Shown: positions 7,757 through 18,021, counted from the first letter of the stretch. The stretch: 64,000 nt of DNA from Sporobacter sp963663605 (GCA_963663605.2 CAXXVF010000002.1:1798001-1862000); one strand, 5' to 3'. Numbers and translations: made by a program. Notes: a model not told the origin generated them from the letters alone.

Positions 7757-9127
7757 TTAGCTCAGGTTTGGATTTGTAAGCGCCGGTTCCTTACCCAGCT
7801 TCTTCATGCCGAAATATAACCATATGCCGGTTAACACAGTTGAAAACACATCAGCGAAGGGCGCGGCATACAGCAGGCCATCGATGCCCCAGATCCTTGA
7901 AAAGATAAATATTGCGGGTATGAGTAATATAATTTGCCTGGACAATGTTAAAAACATTGCGGATTTATAGCGTCCTATGGCCTGGAAAAAGTTGGACGCC
8001 ACCACTTGAAAGCCGACTACCGGCAAAAACATCATCCATCTCAATATTGCGTTTTTTCCGAAGTTTAACAGCTCCGGTTCTTGATTAAACAACGAAACCA
8101 TCTGTACCGGGAACAATCTGACGAAAATATACCCGAATGCAACAACAACAGTCGCCGCGATGATCGCCAACTTAACCGTTTCTTTAATACGGGCATATTT
8201 CCTTGCGCCAAAATTGAAGCTGATAATCGGCTGTGCGCCCTGATTAATACCGATTACCGGCATGAGCAGAAGCATTTGCATGCTGTTGATAATGCCCATT
8301 GCAGACATGGCTATATCTCCGCCATATACAATCAGGCTCCTGTTGAGCACCATATTCAAAACACTGTTGGCAAGCTGCAATAAAGAACTCGGAAGGCCCA
8401 ACGAAGCAATCTTTGAGACAATGGACAGCTTAAGCTTCATATAGTTAAGCTGAAGCTTGTTCCGGCTGCGTTTGCCGATAAAGTACAGGACAACCCATAC
8501 GGCAGATAGGGATTGAGAAAGGATGGTCGCCAGCGCCGCCCCGGTCATTCCCATTTTAAATGTAAAAATAAAAATGGGATCCAATACCGTGTTGGTGCCG
8601 GCGCCTATTATCATTGTCAGCATGGCAATGGTCGGATTTCCGTCGGCGCGGATAAAATTGTTGAGGCCCATACCGACTACCATAAATATAGCGCCGAAAA
8701 AAAGCACCCGCATATATTCCATGGCGTAAGGCAGAATGGCTTCGCTGGCGCCGAATAATAAAAGGATTGGCTTGAGGAAAATCTGTCCCAGTATCATGAA
8801 GACAGCGCCTACAATCATCAGCATGACAAAAGCGTTGCCGAGAACATTTTCCGCTTCATCTTTCTTCTGTTCACCCAATCGTATGGAAAACAGGGTGGCT
8901 CCGCCGATACCGAATAACATGCCCATAGACATGAGTATTATCATAATCGGAAAAACAAGGGTGATTCCTCCGATGCCGTTTGAACCCATATCCGGGCTGT
9001 TGCCAATGTAGATCCTGTCAACAATATTATATATCGTGTTTACCAGCATGCCCACCGTTGCTGGTATGGAAAACTGTATAAGCAGTCTCGAAATTTTCCG
9101 ACTGCCTAAAGGATTGTTATTCTCCAT
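7757..9127 (-). CDS. MATE family efflux transporter
   Basis: A 456-residue membrane protein with about twelve hydrophobic helices arranged as two similar halves, opening with the PLGSRKISRLLIQFSIPATVG segment typical of the DinF/NorM-like MATE subfamily. It contains GIGGATLFSIRLGE in the first half and GINQGAQPIISFNFGARK in the equivalent position of the second, the usual MATE internal repeat. It should extrude organic cations or drugs by sodium or proton antiport. GGAG precedes the start by a good distance. It is not in an operon with its neighbours. Substrate unknown. Confidence 0.92.
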   Translation of the reverse strand: MENNNPLGSRKISRLLIQFSIPATVGMLVNTIYNIVDRIYIGNSPDMGSNGIGGITLVFPIMIILMSMGMLFGIGGATLFSIRLGEQKKDEAENVLGNAFVMLMIVGAVFMILGQIFLKPILLLFGASEAILPYAMEYMRVLFFGAIFMVVGMGLNNFIRADGNPTIAMLTMIIGAGTNTVLDPIFIFTFKMGMTGAALATILSQSLSAVWVVLYFIGKRSRNKLQLNYMKLKLSIVSKIASLGLPSSLLQLANSVLNMVLNRSLIVYGGDIAMSAMGIINSMQMLLLMPVIGINQGAQPIISFNFGARKYARIKETVKLAIIAATVVVAFGYIFVRLFPVQMVSLFNQEPELLNFGKNAILRWMMFLPVVGFQVVASNFFQAIGRYKSAMFLTLSRQIILLIPAIFIFSRIWGIDGLLYAAPFADVFSTVLTGIWLYFGMKKLGKEPALTNPNLS

Positions 9128-9276
9128 TCAATACTCCAATGCTTAGTTGTGTTTTTCTTCATCATACCAGAAAAACAATATGCTGTCACTTCAATGACAC
9201 ATAATTATTTTACGTCTTTACAGCCCTTAAATCAGCAGCCGTACCAGTTCCCATCGTATTCCGCAAATGTTATAAA

Positions 9277-9316
9277 GCTCCGCAGGCAAGTATGCTTATA
9301 CTCTGCCTGCGGAGCT
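9277..9316 (-). terminator. Terminator downstream of the CapA-like gene
   Basis: GCTCCGCAGGCA pairs perfectly with TGCCTGCGGAGC across a 15-base loop; on the minus strand TTTATAA follows. It lies about 30 bases past the CapA-like stop codon. Confidence 0.75.
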
Positions 9317-9347
9317 TCCCTGGTTTCTATTTAAATATCCGGGTGTA

Positions 9348-11021
9348 TTAATCCGCACGAACCGGGTGATAGTCATTGCGCCAGGTTACAGAGGAAACAA
9401 GGTACGGGATTGCGGAATGCGTTTCAGATACTATTGTGCAGGTGTCAAGGTCAAAGACAAATGCCTGCTGAAAAATGAGGCAGTTTTTGTCCGCAGGATT
9501 CTGATTGCCGCCAAACACGAGATTGCCGAGCGAATAAGCGATTTGCTTTCCTTTATAGGTCTCCGTTTCCTGAACGACGTGGGGGTGATGCCCGATCACA
9601 AGATCCGCGCCCTGGTCGATACAATAGTGCGCTATGGCCCTCTGCGTGGCGTTGCTGTGATAGGTGCGCTCGATCCCCCAATGGTAATTAAAAACGACGA
9701 GGTCGGCACCCGCAGCCCGCAGGCTCTCGATCGCGTTGTCGATAAATTCTTTCTGGGCCGTGTTAAATGCCCAGCCGACATTTGACGCAAAGCCTATTTT
9801 AACGCCCTTCACCGTAACAATCGGCAGTTGGTCATAGCCCGACACCGCAACGTATGGCGCGAGGTTCTGCAGGGTGTCCTGATAACCCTGCTGGAGGTAA
9901 TCCATCGAGTGGTTGTTCGCAACGGTCACAACGTCAATGCTGCCGGCCGGCAGTATCTTCGCATACTCCGGCCGGCCCTTGAAAACAAAGGTTTTCACAG
10001 CGGACCTTGTGGCATTTGTAAGGGTGCCCTCAAAGTTTACCATGGTAAGGTCGTCATTGAAAAACTCTTCGATTCCGGAGAAGAAATAGTCCGCCCCCAT
10101 ACGGTCATACATCTCGTCAAAGGACCCATAGTAGGAAAAATCCTTTCCGCGCCCAAAGGTGCAATCCCCGCCGAAAGTCATTACAACCTGAACCTGGTTA
10201 TAACCGGGGGCATCCCGCCAGTCGGAACAGACGTCTTCAATTGTCTTTGAATCATGCATACGCAAAAGCGTCAGGATCGCCTGCTCTATTGTAAAATTGC
10301 CCTCCGGATTAAAAAGGCCTCCCGCCCCGCCCATAAGGGCTGTTCCGCTGCTGTCTGTTCGTCCTGAGACGAACTTGACCGCCTCGAGCGCCCAGCGCGG
10401 AATTTCATATGTATCGGTGAAGCTCATTGGCGCTTCATTTGCCTCCGTTACGTCCAAAGCAGCCATGCACCGCTGGAGAACGGCGGCGGCCTGGGCACGC
10501 GTGACCATGTCGTCCGGCCGGAAAAGTCCGTCGGAACCTTTCATGATGTCAAGCTTCAGGGCAAGTTCCGCATAAAGGTTTTTTGTATCCGGGAAGCTGC
10601 CGCTGTCAAGCTCCGGCAGCTCTGCCTCGCTTAGTGTTTCGGAATACTCCGCAGGGGGTTCATCGCCGGCTGAATCGGCAGCATCGGGCGTCGGCTCCGC
10701 TACAGTGTCGGCCCTATAAACAAGGCCGAACGCATCGGCAAGCGCAAAGGCGTTCAGATCCTTTTCAGCGGCAACAAAATCTACCGCCAGCCGGGCAAGC
10801 TGCAAACGCGTGATATCCTGAGCGTAATCTTCTCCCAAATCAAAGGCCTCGTTAAGCAGTCCTGCCTCATAAGCCGCTAAAACACCTTCACGCGCCCAGG
10901 GGCTTATGGTTTTTTCCTTTATGTAGGACGTTTCTGCGGCGCGGGCCGAAAAAGAAACGGCAAGCAGGCTAACACAGATTGCCATGAGAAGCGTAAACGC
11001 AGGTCGTTTTTTATTTTTCAT
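9348..11021 (-). CDS. SLH-domain CapA/PGA-capsule family protein
   Basis: A 557-residue exported protein. A signal peptide (lysine-rich start, hydrophobic core, SARA-A cleavage region) is followed by three S-layer-homology-like repeats between about residues 35 and 245, which should tether it to the cell wall. The C-terminal half (from about 270) is a CapA/metallophosphatase-like domain: GGDCTFGRG, NFEGTLT, VANNHSMDY, NYHWGIE and GHHPHVVQ carry the conserved Asp, Asn and His residues. Relatives take part in poly-gamma-glutamate capsule synthesis or act as surface phosphoesterases. No capBC lies nearby, so a wall-associated enzyme is more likely than a capsule operon. The start at 11021 has GGGGAG upstream; 16 further codons are open but lack a signal-peptide pattern. 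Confidence 0.88.
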   Translation of the reverse strand: MKNKKRPAFTLLMAICVSLLAVSFSARAAETSYIKEKTISPWAREGVLAAYEAGLLNEAFDLGEDYAQDITRLQLARLAVDFVAAEKDLNAFALADAFGLVYRADTVAEPTPDAADSAGDEPPAEYSETLSEAELPELDSGSFPDTKNLYAELALKLDIMKGSDGLFRPDDMVTRAQAAAVLQRCMAALDVTEANEAPMSFTDTYEIPRWALEAVKFVSGRTDSSGTALMGGAGGLFNPEGNFTIEQAILTLLRMHDSKTIEDVCSDWRDAPGYNQVQVVMTFGGDCTFGRGKDFSYYGSFDEMYDRMGADYFFSGIEEFFNDDLTMVNFEGTLTNATRSAVKTFVFKGRPEYAKILPAGSIDVVTVANNHSMDYLQQGYQDTLQNLAPYVAVSGYDQLPIVTVKGVKIGFASNVGWAFNTAQKEFIDNAIESLRAAGADLVVFNYHWGIERTYHSNATQRAIAHYCIDQGADLVIGHHPHVVQETETYKGKQIAYSLGNLVFGGNQNPADKNCLIFQQAFVFDLDTCTIVSETHSAIPYLVSSVTWRNDYHPVRAD

Positions 11022-11301
11022 CCGGCTTTCTCCCCACAAGATTTTTAAAAAAGACGTCATAAATTGCATTCATTTATAGTTACTATAATACTATTAGTAC
11101 TTTTTGTAAACGTTAATTCCTAAAACAACGTATTCTCCTGCGTACTCTGCAAACAAGGATAACAGCTGTGAAGACGGGGCGGCACTACTTCATTATATAT
11201 ACACTTGAATCCGATAAAATAAAACAAAATGTATAAAGAAATACCGTCTGCCGAGGCCGGGACCCTGGCAGACGGTTGTTGTTGGCAGGCAAAGACATTG
11301 A

Positions 11302-12192
11302 TTAATAATTTTTCTTTATTTCCTGAACATAGTTTGAAAAAAGCACTTTACACGCTTTCAGGTTCGTTGTGTCGTATATGATGCCGAGCTCGGTATATCC
11401 CAGCTCCGGCAACGGCAGAACCGCAAGCTCATCATTGCCTTTAAACATATGTGTTTCATCCAAAAGCGTTATGCCGCGCTGCATTTCCACCCATAGTATA
11501 ATCATGCTTTCATCGGCGACAGTACTGTACTTTGGTGTAAATCCGTACTTTTCACATATGCTTGATACTTCCCTGATGTAGAGATTCTGATATGTGGTGA
11601 AAAGAAATATTTCGTTTTTAAAGTCGGTAAAAGACAACGCCTCGATATCCTTATTTGCCAGGGGGTGGTTTTTATGAACGACGAGGTTTTTTTTCGCATA
11701 GCAAACAACCTCGTAGGAAAATGCCGAATTATCTGAAAAATCACAGGTCGCGCCATAAATAAAATCTATTTTATGCTCGAGTATCAAGTTGTGCAGCTCG
11801 CCAAGACTATATGTACGCAGATCTATACGGATATCCGGATAATCTTTTTCAAATTCCTTCAGGATCCTTATCATGTTTTGATGCAATATGACCCCGGACA
11901 GCGCCGCGATCTTAATTACCCCTGTATAGCCTGACTGAATAGCATGAACCTCTTCAATCAAAGCGTCATAATTATTAATCATGCTCTTTAATCCGCCTGC
12001 GAATGCTTTGCCGGCAGGCGTGAGCGAAACCATTCTTTTGTTTCTGTCGAACAGTTTGATTCCCAGGTTGTTTTCCAACTGTGAAATCTGACGGCTAAGC
12101 ACAGACTCAGATTTGTATAACTGATCGGCAGCTTTTGTATAACTAAGCGTTTCGGCAAGCACAAGAAAGTACTTATAAAGTGACGTATCCAT
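11302..12192 (-). CDS. LysR-type transcriptional regulator
   Basis: A 296-residue regulator: an N-terminal winged helix-turn-helix (residues 1-60, with TKAADQLYKSESVLSRQISQLE and LFDRNKR) and a periplasmic-binding-protein-like effector domain. It is divergent from the broken flavin/Fe-S reductase gene at 12428, the standard LysR arrangement in which the regulator controls the divergent gene and itself from the shared region of about 235 bases. GGAGAG precedes the start. The inducer is presumably the substrate of the neighbouring reductase. Since that reductase is damaged, the regulator may now be without its original target. Confidence 0.92.
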   Translation of the reverse strand: MDTSLYKYFLVLAETLSYTKAADQLYKSESVLSRQISQLENNLGIKLFDRNKRMVSLTPAGKAFAGGLKSMINNYDALIEEVHAIQSGYTGVIKIAALSGVILHQNMIRILKEFEKDYPDIRIDLRTYSLGELHNLILEHKIDFIYGATCDFSDNSAFSYEVVCYAKKNLVVHKNHPLANKDIEALSFTDFKNEIFLFTTYQNLYIREVSSICEKYGFTPKYSTVADESMIILWVEMQRGITLLDETHMFKGNDELAVLPLPELGYTELGIIYDTTNLKACKVLFSNYVQEIKKNY

Positions 12193-12427
12193 ATGCAGCT
12201 ACTCTCCTACCCATGCTTTCTATGTTAATTATTACATTTATCATGATGTTTTGTCAAATTGATTTTGCATATTTTGCACAAGGTAATGCATGAACGGTCA
12301 TGTACATAATATGGTATCCGCTCTATAATTTAGTATTAGCAGCATTAATTACGCTGACAATATATTTCGTTATTTTTTTCTTTTATTTTGTTATATATTT
12401 CAAATACAGGATTTGTGGAGGAAAAGT
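12193..12427. promoter_or_regulatory. Divergent LysR/reductase control region
   Basis: The shared upstream region of a LysR gene and the divergent reductase. A TATAAT box lies near 12332 on the plus strand, with a less clear -35 upstream, and several short A/T-rich dyads that could be LysR sites are visible. No exact operator can be fixed. Confidence 0.4.
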
Positions 12428-14166
12428 ATGCCGTTAAACCATTATCCGCACGTCTACCAACCAATCCAGGTCGGTAATATGACCATGAAAAACCGCATCC
12501 AGTATTCTTCAATCGTGACCAATCACGCGGGGCTCCGCTCCGGCAGTGTCACGAACGAACTGCTGGAATTCGTAGGCGTTCAGGCAAAAACCGGCGCCGG
12601 CCTCGTGACGATCGGCTCCACGCCCGTCAACTTCAAGGAGGGACTTCTTCGGATGCCTGTCCGTAACGTCCGATGACGACCTGCCCGGCCTGTGCCTGTT
12701 GACCGAGGAAGTGCACCGGTACGGCTGCAATCTCTCCGCAGAGCTCATCCACGCCGGACAATGGGCCGGCGGTACGCTGCCCGAGGGGGAGAAGGCCTTG
12801 GTGCCGTCCGTCCTCCCTGAGTATCACGACCCAAAGAGATTCCGTGAGATCGGCCGCACGGAGATGCTCAGCGTCATTGACGATTTTGTCGCCTGCCTGA
12901 AGCGCTGCATGCTAGCAGAGTTCGACATGGCCATGATCCACTACGCCCACGGCAATTTGATGTCCGGCTTTTTGTCTACCTTATGTTTCCTGCGGACTGA
13001 TCATAGACCAGAAGAACAGCTTCTACTGCATGCCGCCGTATTATCATCCGAAGGGCGCAAACGTTCCTCTTGCAAGACAAGTGAAGCAGTGCCCCGACAT
13101 CCATATCCCGGTCAGTGTCGTCGGCGGGATCGTGACAGCCGAGCAGGCGGATAAGATCATTGACGAAGGCAGCGCGGATATGGTCGCTATTGCCAGAGCG
13201 CTTTTGAGCGATCCCGATATGCTGAATAAATCATACCGTGGCGAACCGGAGAAAGCCACACCGTGTCTGAGATGCTGGAACTGTATCGGCGGCGTGGGCA
13301 GCCATATCCATTGCGCCGTAAATCCACGGCTGGGCCGAAATTATCGCTATTCCAGGCCATGGCCCGCTCAGGAAAAGAAAAAAGTCGTTGTTGTCGGCGG
13401 CGGCGTTGCCGGGACACAAGCTGCGCGCACTTTGACGGAAAAAGGCCACAGCGTTGTGCTGTTTGAGAAAACCGATAAGCTTGGCGGACTTCTCAACGAC
13501 GTCAATAAACTGTCGTTCAAAGACGATCTGCTCAGTTACACGAACTGGCTTATCCGGACAACAATGGAATGCGGCGCTGATATACGTCTGGGGACAGAGG
13601 CAACGCCCGAAAAGGTTATGGCGGAAAAACCGGATGCGATTATCGTTGCCTTAGGTTCCGTACCGTCCACCCCCTCAATCCCCGGCATGGACGGAGATAA
13701 CGTATACAGCGTCCTCGATGTGGATTCGGGACGAAAAAAAGTCTCCGGCAAGGTCGTCGTGTGCGGCGCCGGCCTCAGCGGGCTTGAATCCGCTCTTCCG
13801 CTCGGAATGGAAGGCTGCGATGTTACGGTCGTAGATATGATTCCTCAAGAGGATTTCGGCGCAGATGCCAACATCTGCCTGAAAGGGATGCTGCTCAAGC
13901 TGCTTGCCGATTATGGGGTAAAACAGATTGGCGACCATGTTGTCCGGGAAATTGGAGACGACTATGTTATAATCGAAGGAGAAGACTGGAAATGTAAAAC
14001 GCTTGAGGCCGATTATGTCGTGAATGCTCTCGGCATGCTTCCGAATCCGGAAAAAAATGCATTTTACGAGTTGACGCCGTATGTATACTATGTTGGCAAC
14101 TGCGACACTGTAAAAGGCATCATGAACGCAAACTACACCGCTTATGATTGTTCCTGCAACATCTGA
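12428..14166 (+). pseudogene. Disrupted NADH:flavin oxidoreductase (Old Yellow Enzyme/2,4-dienoyl-CoA reductase-type)
   Basis: The parts of one large flavin/Fe-S reductase are spread over three frames. Frame one (from 12428, strong GGAGG site) gives the start of the TIM barrel (YPHVYQPIQVGNMTMKNRIQ) up to about 12640, where the frame shifts by one. Frame two runs from CLSVTSDDDLPG through HYAHGNLMSGFLS to about 12990. The third frame then resumes at YVSCGLIIDQKNSFYC and continues to the end, with the 4Fe-4S cysteines (CLRCWNC) and the C-terminal FAD/NAD domain (VVVVGGGVAGTQAA). Compared with intact relatives in this window, roughly 75 residues of the barrel after GFLS are missing. The flavin site is therefore destroyed. 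A 378-residue C-terminal ORF from 13030 remains open and could be made. Either a genuine pseudogene or an assembly error. Confidence 0.88.
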
Positions 14167-14180
14167 ATCTAAAAAAGGAA

Positions 14181-14224
14181 GCCGCCTGCAGAAGGATTTA
14201 CTGTCCTGTGCAGGCGGTTTTATC
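14181..14224 (+). terminator. Terminator after the reductase pseudogene
   Basis: GCCGCCTGCA pairs with TGCAGGCGG(T), followed by TTTTATCTTT. The stem lies 15 bases past the stop. Confidence 0.8.
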
Positions 14225-14246
14225 TTTCATCAAAAAACTATCGGTC

Positions 14247-16505
14247 TTATTCTACGCTCTGTGCCTTGTAGATCTTGCAGAGCAGCGCACGCATCGGCCA
14301 GCCGCCCGTGACAGGGTCTAGCAGCTCCGGGTCGTCGGCAGGCGTCAGCACGTTGCAGTTGGACTCCCACAGGCCGCCGAGCCAGGGCTCACGGTGCGGG
14401 AGTTCCGGATACCACCAGTGGCTCTGTACGTTGACGACGCGCGGGTCGATCTCGTCGGCCACGCGGGCACGCTGGCGGATGACGCCCTTCGGCGTTTCAA
14501 CATAGACCCAGTCGCCGTCTTCGATCCCGTGTTTCGCGGCCGTCTCCGGATGGATATCCATGATCGGCCAGGGGTACTGTTCACGCGTACCGAGTCCGGG
14601 CTGACGGTTCTCCGAATGGAACATCGGCCGGAAATTGCCGCCCGTGATGAGGATATACGGGTACTCCTTACAGAGCTCGGGCGTTGAATACGGACTGATC
14701 GGCGGTTCCTCAAAGTACGGCAGCGGGTCGTAGCCAAGTTTTTCAAGCACGTTGGAATATAGCTCAACCTTGCCCGAGATCGTGGCGAATCCGGTAAGCT
14801 TGCCCGTGCGCGGATTGATCTTGTCATATGTCCAGCGCTCGTCGCTCTTGACCATATGGACCTTTGTCGCGGCCTCCTTGAATGTGAGGCCGACCGGCGC
14901 CAGCCGGTAATCCGCCAATTCCGCCTCGCTGTTCCACGGGAAATGTTCGCCGAAGCCGAGCCGCTCGGCAAGGCCCTTCCACAGCAGGAGTTCCTCGCGG
15001 CGCTCGCCGACCGGTTCGACAGCCGCTTCCGCGACCTTCATTGTCGGCGAGAAATCCTCGTGCGTCTCGCACATCGGCTTTTCAAGCTTGCTTGCGGCCG
15101 GCAGCACATAGTCGGCCAGCATCGCCGTCGGCGTCATGACGAGCTCGCTCACGACGGACAGCTCGAGGTTCGGACTTTTAAGCGCCTTATAAATAAGCTT
15201 CGTGTCGCTGGCATTCAACAGCGGATTGCTGCCCCATACGATGCTTGCCGTGACCGGGTACGGGTCGCGGTCAATGATCGCCTTCCAGATGAGCGGCTGC
15301 ACCGATAGAAAATTATGCGCGCTCTGCGGGAACGGCGTCCCGTAAGCCTCCTCGTAAATCGGCGCCATAAGCTCATAGCCCGGCCATGTCATAAGCTTGA
15401 AACGGTCCGCTCCAATCTGTTTCTTACGCTGCTCGACCGGCAGCGCCTCCGTCATCTGCAGCATCGAATCACGGATGGCATACTTGCCGCCGATGATCGG
15501 TCCCGGGCCTTCCGCCGTCTCTGCGCCGCCGACCTTCAGGTTGCCCGTCAGCGCCCGCAGGCAGACGCGCGCCTGCTCGACGCGGATCGCGTTGCGCCCG
15601 AGCATGTCGGTCGATGACGCGTCCTTCAATTCAGCGGGGAAATTCGCTGCATACATGCGCGCGGATTCAATAACGAGGTCCTTTGGGACCCATGTAATCT
15701 CGCTGACTTTCTCCGGGGTATACTCCGCCGCGCGCGCCTTGAGCTCCTCAAACCCATATGTCCAGTTTTCGACAAATTCTTTGTCGTACAGCTCTTCCTG
15801 AATGATAATATTGATCCATCCCAAAAGCAGCGCCGTGTCGGTTCCGGGCCGTATACGCAGCCACAGATCCACATCGTCGCCCATTTTGGTTTTCCTTGGG
15901 TCGATAAGGATAATTTTAACCTTGCCTTCGTCGTGCAGCTTCTTCATACGCCGCCAAGCCAGCGGCGCCGTCTGGCTCATCTCGTTGCCGTGAATGACGG
16001 CGCACTTCGGGTCGATCCCGTGCCGCCCGCCCTGAGCCGTACCTAAAAGCGCCATCGAAAGCGCAGCCGTGTTGCAGTGGCAGATCGTCCCGGCACAGCC
16101 GATATTGGACGGGTTGCCGAAAAGGTTTAAAAATCGCGTACGCATGCAGTAAATGTCGCTGCGGTATGTACCCTCGGTAACTGAGAGCGTTTCGGGCCCG
16201 TATTTATCCTTCAGCTCCTTAAGCTTCGCCGCAATCTCATCGAGCGCCTGATCCCAGGATATCTCCTCCCATTGGCCTTCGCCGCGTTCGCCGACGCGTT
16301 TGAGCGGTTTTTTGATCTGATAATCGCTGTACAGCCATTTCATGTGGTAGGGCATCCGGTCCGGGCAGCCTTTGTTCGGGGACGGATAGTCCGGATTCGG
16401 CCGCAGCCGGACGAGCTTGCCGTCCTCGCGCTCCGCTATGAGTCCGCAATACATTTTGCATCCCGGCGAAGCCCAGCATACAATCTGTCTTTCATCTTTC
16501 GCCAT
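14247..16505 (-). CDS. Molybdopterin (Mo/W-bisPGD) enzyme, DMSO-reductase superfamily, stand-alone
   Basis: A 752-residue cytoplasmic enzyme (no signal or Tat motif). Cys10, Cys16, Cys20 and Cys47 should bind an N-terminal 4Fe-4S cluster; the first spacing (five residues) is longer than the usual two. The metal-ligand position is Cys142 or Cys144 in ICHCNTAAL, aligning by eye with the tungsten-ligand region of acetylene hydratase. Other family blocks: WDQALDEIA, IDPRKTKMGDDVDLWLRIRPGTD, WGSNPLLN, ADYVLPAAS, and the C-terminal cofactor-binding domain with ITGGNFRPMFHSENRQ. No small Fe-S or membrane subunit is adjacent. Catechol dehydroxylases, pyrogallol transhydroxylase and acetylene hydratase belong to this superfamily, so hydration, hydroxyl transfer or reductive dehydroxylation are all possible. 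A divergent TRAP transporter may bring in the substrate. Confidence 0.88.
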   Translation of the reverse strand: MAKDERQIVCWASPGCKMYCGLIAEREDGKLVRLRPNPDYPSPNKGCPDRMPYHMKWLYSDYQIKKPLKRVGERGEGQWEEISWDQALDEIAAKLKELKDKYGPETLSVTEGTYRSDIYCMRTRFLNLFGNPSNIGCAGTICHCNTAALSMALLGTAQGGRHGIDPKCAVIHGNEMSQTAPLAWRRMKKLHDEGKVKIILIDPRKTKMGDDVDLWLRIRPGTDTALLLGWINIIIQEELYDKEFVENWTYGFEELKARAAEYTPEKVSEITWVPKDLVIESARMYAANFPAELKDASSTDMLGRNAIRVEQARVCLRALTGNLKVGGAETAEGPGPIIGGKYAIRDSMLQMTEALPVEQRKKQIGADRFKLMTWPGYELMAPIYEEAYGTPFPQSAHNFLSVQPLIWKAIIDRDPYPVTASIVWGSNPLLNASDTKLIYKALKSPNLELSVVSELVMTPTAMLADYVLPAASKLEKPMCETHEDFSPTMKVAEAAVEPVGERREELLLWKGLAERLGFGEHFPWNSEAELADYRLAPVGLTFKEAATKVHMVKSDERWTYDKINPRTGKLTGFATISGKVELYSNVLEKLGYDPLPYFEEPPISPYSTPELCKEYPYILITGGNFRPMFHSENRQPGLGTREQYPWPIMDIHPETAAKHGIEDGDWVYVETPKGVIRQRARVADEIDPRVVNVQSHWWYPELPHREPWLGGLWESNCNVLTPADDPELLDPVTGGWPMRALLCKIYKAQSVE

Positions 16506-16867
16506 TTCTCTTCCTTCCTTTCTCCTTGCCCGAGCGCCTATCGGTCAGCCGCGCGGCTTTTTGTCTTATTTTTTAATCATAGGGTACACATTTTGAAATG
16601 TCAACACATTAGGTTTTGTCGCATATTTATTATTTATATGCCGTGTACAACCGAATTGCATAAAGAACGGTTCATAAATTGTTAAAAATTTTTTCACTAG
16701 TTTTATAATATATGTCGAATTTTTGTAATATTTATTGATTTCATCTCATTGATAGTGTAGATTTAAAATGTTAATTTTTTTTATGAGGGGGTGTTTTGCC
16801 GAAAGCTTTTTTACGCATTTTTTCATATGAAGGATATCTGAAGAATAATTTTATGGAGGAAAGTTTA
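16506..16867. other. Divergent control region between Mo/W enzyme and TRAP genes
   Basis: About 360 AT-rich bases with no gene of its own. It carries a good minus-strand promoter (listed) and a weaker plus-strand pair, TTGTTA at 16679-16684 with TATAAT at 16704-16709 (19-base spacer). The shared region makes co-regulation of the enzyme and the transporter plausible. Confidence 0.5.
16576..16604 (-). promoter_or_regulatory. Sigma-A promoter of the Mo/W enzyme gene
   Basis: On the minus strand TTGACA (16604-16599) and TATGAT (16581-16576) are separated by exactly 17 bases, about 70 bases upstream of the start codon. Confidence 0.7.
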
Positions 16868-17992
16868 ATGAAGAAAAGACTGTTGTGCTGTGTAATGATT
16901 TTAGTTATCTTGATGTCGCTTACGCTCGTCGGATGTTCAAAGACCGAAACAGAAACCGCCGCAGCCAATACAGAATCCGCCGGCGAATCCGCCGGCGAGG
17001 TCGCTGATGAATCCGCTGGCGAGGCCGCTGACGAATCCACTGCTGAAAAGATCAGCGTGAAGTTCCGTATGCTGACGGATGAAAAAGTCTCAACTCCGGC
17101 AGGCTCGCTGATTGAAGCGTTTGCCAAGGAAGTCAACGAGAAATCAGACGGCCAGATCGAGATTGAAGTATATTATGAAGGTCAGCTCTACAAAAACGAC
17201 CAGTATTACGAAGCGTTTGCCACCGGCAGCATAGATCTCGCTTACGCTCAGTTCGGCAAAGGCTGGCCCAAAATCATTCCCGAAATGACCATTTTGAGCA
17301 GCGCCGTATTCACGGATGAAGATCACGCTCTCAACGCTCTCAACGGCGAGCTTGGCGAATATCTTGGCGCCCTTCTCGAAACTAAGGGCAAGGTCAAGGT
17401 CCTCGGCTGGTCCGGCGCAGGCTGCGTTGACTGTATGCTCAATACCGCCCATGAGATAACAAAACCGGAAGACCTGGAAGGCCTCAAACTGCGTGTTCCC
17501 AACGCCGGCCAGATGGCACAGGTCGAAGCGTTTGGCGGCGCCGGCGTTCCCATGTCCGCAACCGATATGTACATGGCTGTTCAGCAGGGCACTGTTGACG
17601 GCGTATACTCCACCTCTCCCGGCGGTGGCATGACCGTTAAACTTGCCGAGATCGTCCCGTATTTCACCCGCGTCGCGGTCACAGGCACGGCGGTTGAGCA
17701 CGGCATCGTCATGAACATAAATTCATTCAACAATCTCCCCGCAGACCTGCAGCAGCTGATGATTGAGCTCTCAACAACATACGGCAAGCAGATACTTGAT
17801 GATACCAAGGCCGCCGGCGACGGCGCATGGGATGTCATCAGAGATTTGGGCGCCGAGGTTTATGTCGTCCCCGAAGATGAAGTTGCCAGCTGGAGAGCTG
17901 TTTGGGAACCTGTCAGAGATCAGGTCCTTAAAGAAGTTCTTGAGCAGGATGTAATCGACGAAATGCTGGCAATGGTCGAAGCGGCGAAGTAA
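16868..17992 (+). CDS. TRAP transporter solute-binding lipoprotein (DctP family)
   Basis: A 374-residue exported lipoprotein with a signal peptide ending in the lipobox LVGC, an Ala/Glu/Ser-rich linker, then a DctP-type binding domain. Family features include the FRMLTDEKVSTPAG strand, FATGSIDLAYAQFG and LEGLKLRVPNAGQMAQV; the Arg in LKLRVP is the residue that normally pairs with the substrate carboxylate. It should capture an organic acid outside the membrane and deliver it to the DctQM permease downstream. The start at 16868 is set by GGAGGAAAG and the signal peptide; the frame extends 24 codons upstream without signal character. A stem-loop separates it from the permease gene. Confidence 0.93.
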   Translation: MKKRLLCCVMILVILMSLTLVGCSKTETETAAANTESAGESAGEVADESAGEAADESTAEKISVKFRMLTDEKVSTPAGSLIEAFAKEVNEKSDGQIEIEVYYEGQLYKNDQYYEAFATGSIDLAYAQFGKGWPKIIPEMTILSSAVFTDEDHALNALNGELGEYLGALLETKGKVKVLGWSGAGCVDCMLNTAHEITKPEDLEGLKLRVPNAGQMAQVEAFGGAGVPMSATDMYMAVQQGTVDGVYSTSPGGGMTVKLAEIVPYFTRVAVTGTAVEHGIVMNINSFNNLPADLQQLMIELSTTYGKQILDDTKAAGDGAWDVIRDLGAEVYVVPEDEVASWRAVWEPVRDQVLKEVLEQDVIDEMLAMVEAAK

Positions 17993-18021
17993 AAATGTTA
18001 TCAATCGCTGAGTAAAATCGA

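Noticed and set aside
14345..16479. Long plus- and minus-strand open frames within the Mo/W enzyme gene
   Set aside because: They overlap a clearly recognised gene, have Arg/Ser- or Ala-rich composition without family features, and are antisense or out-of-frame shadows.
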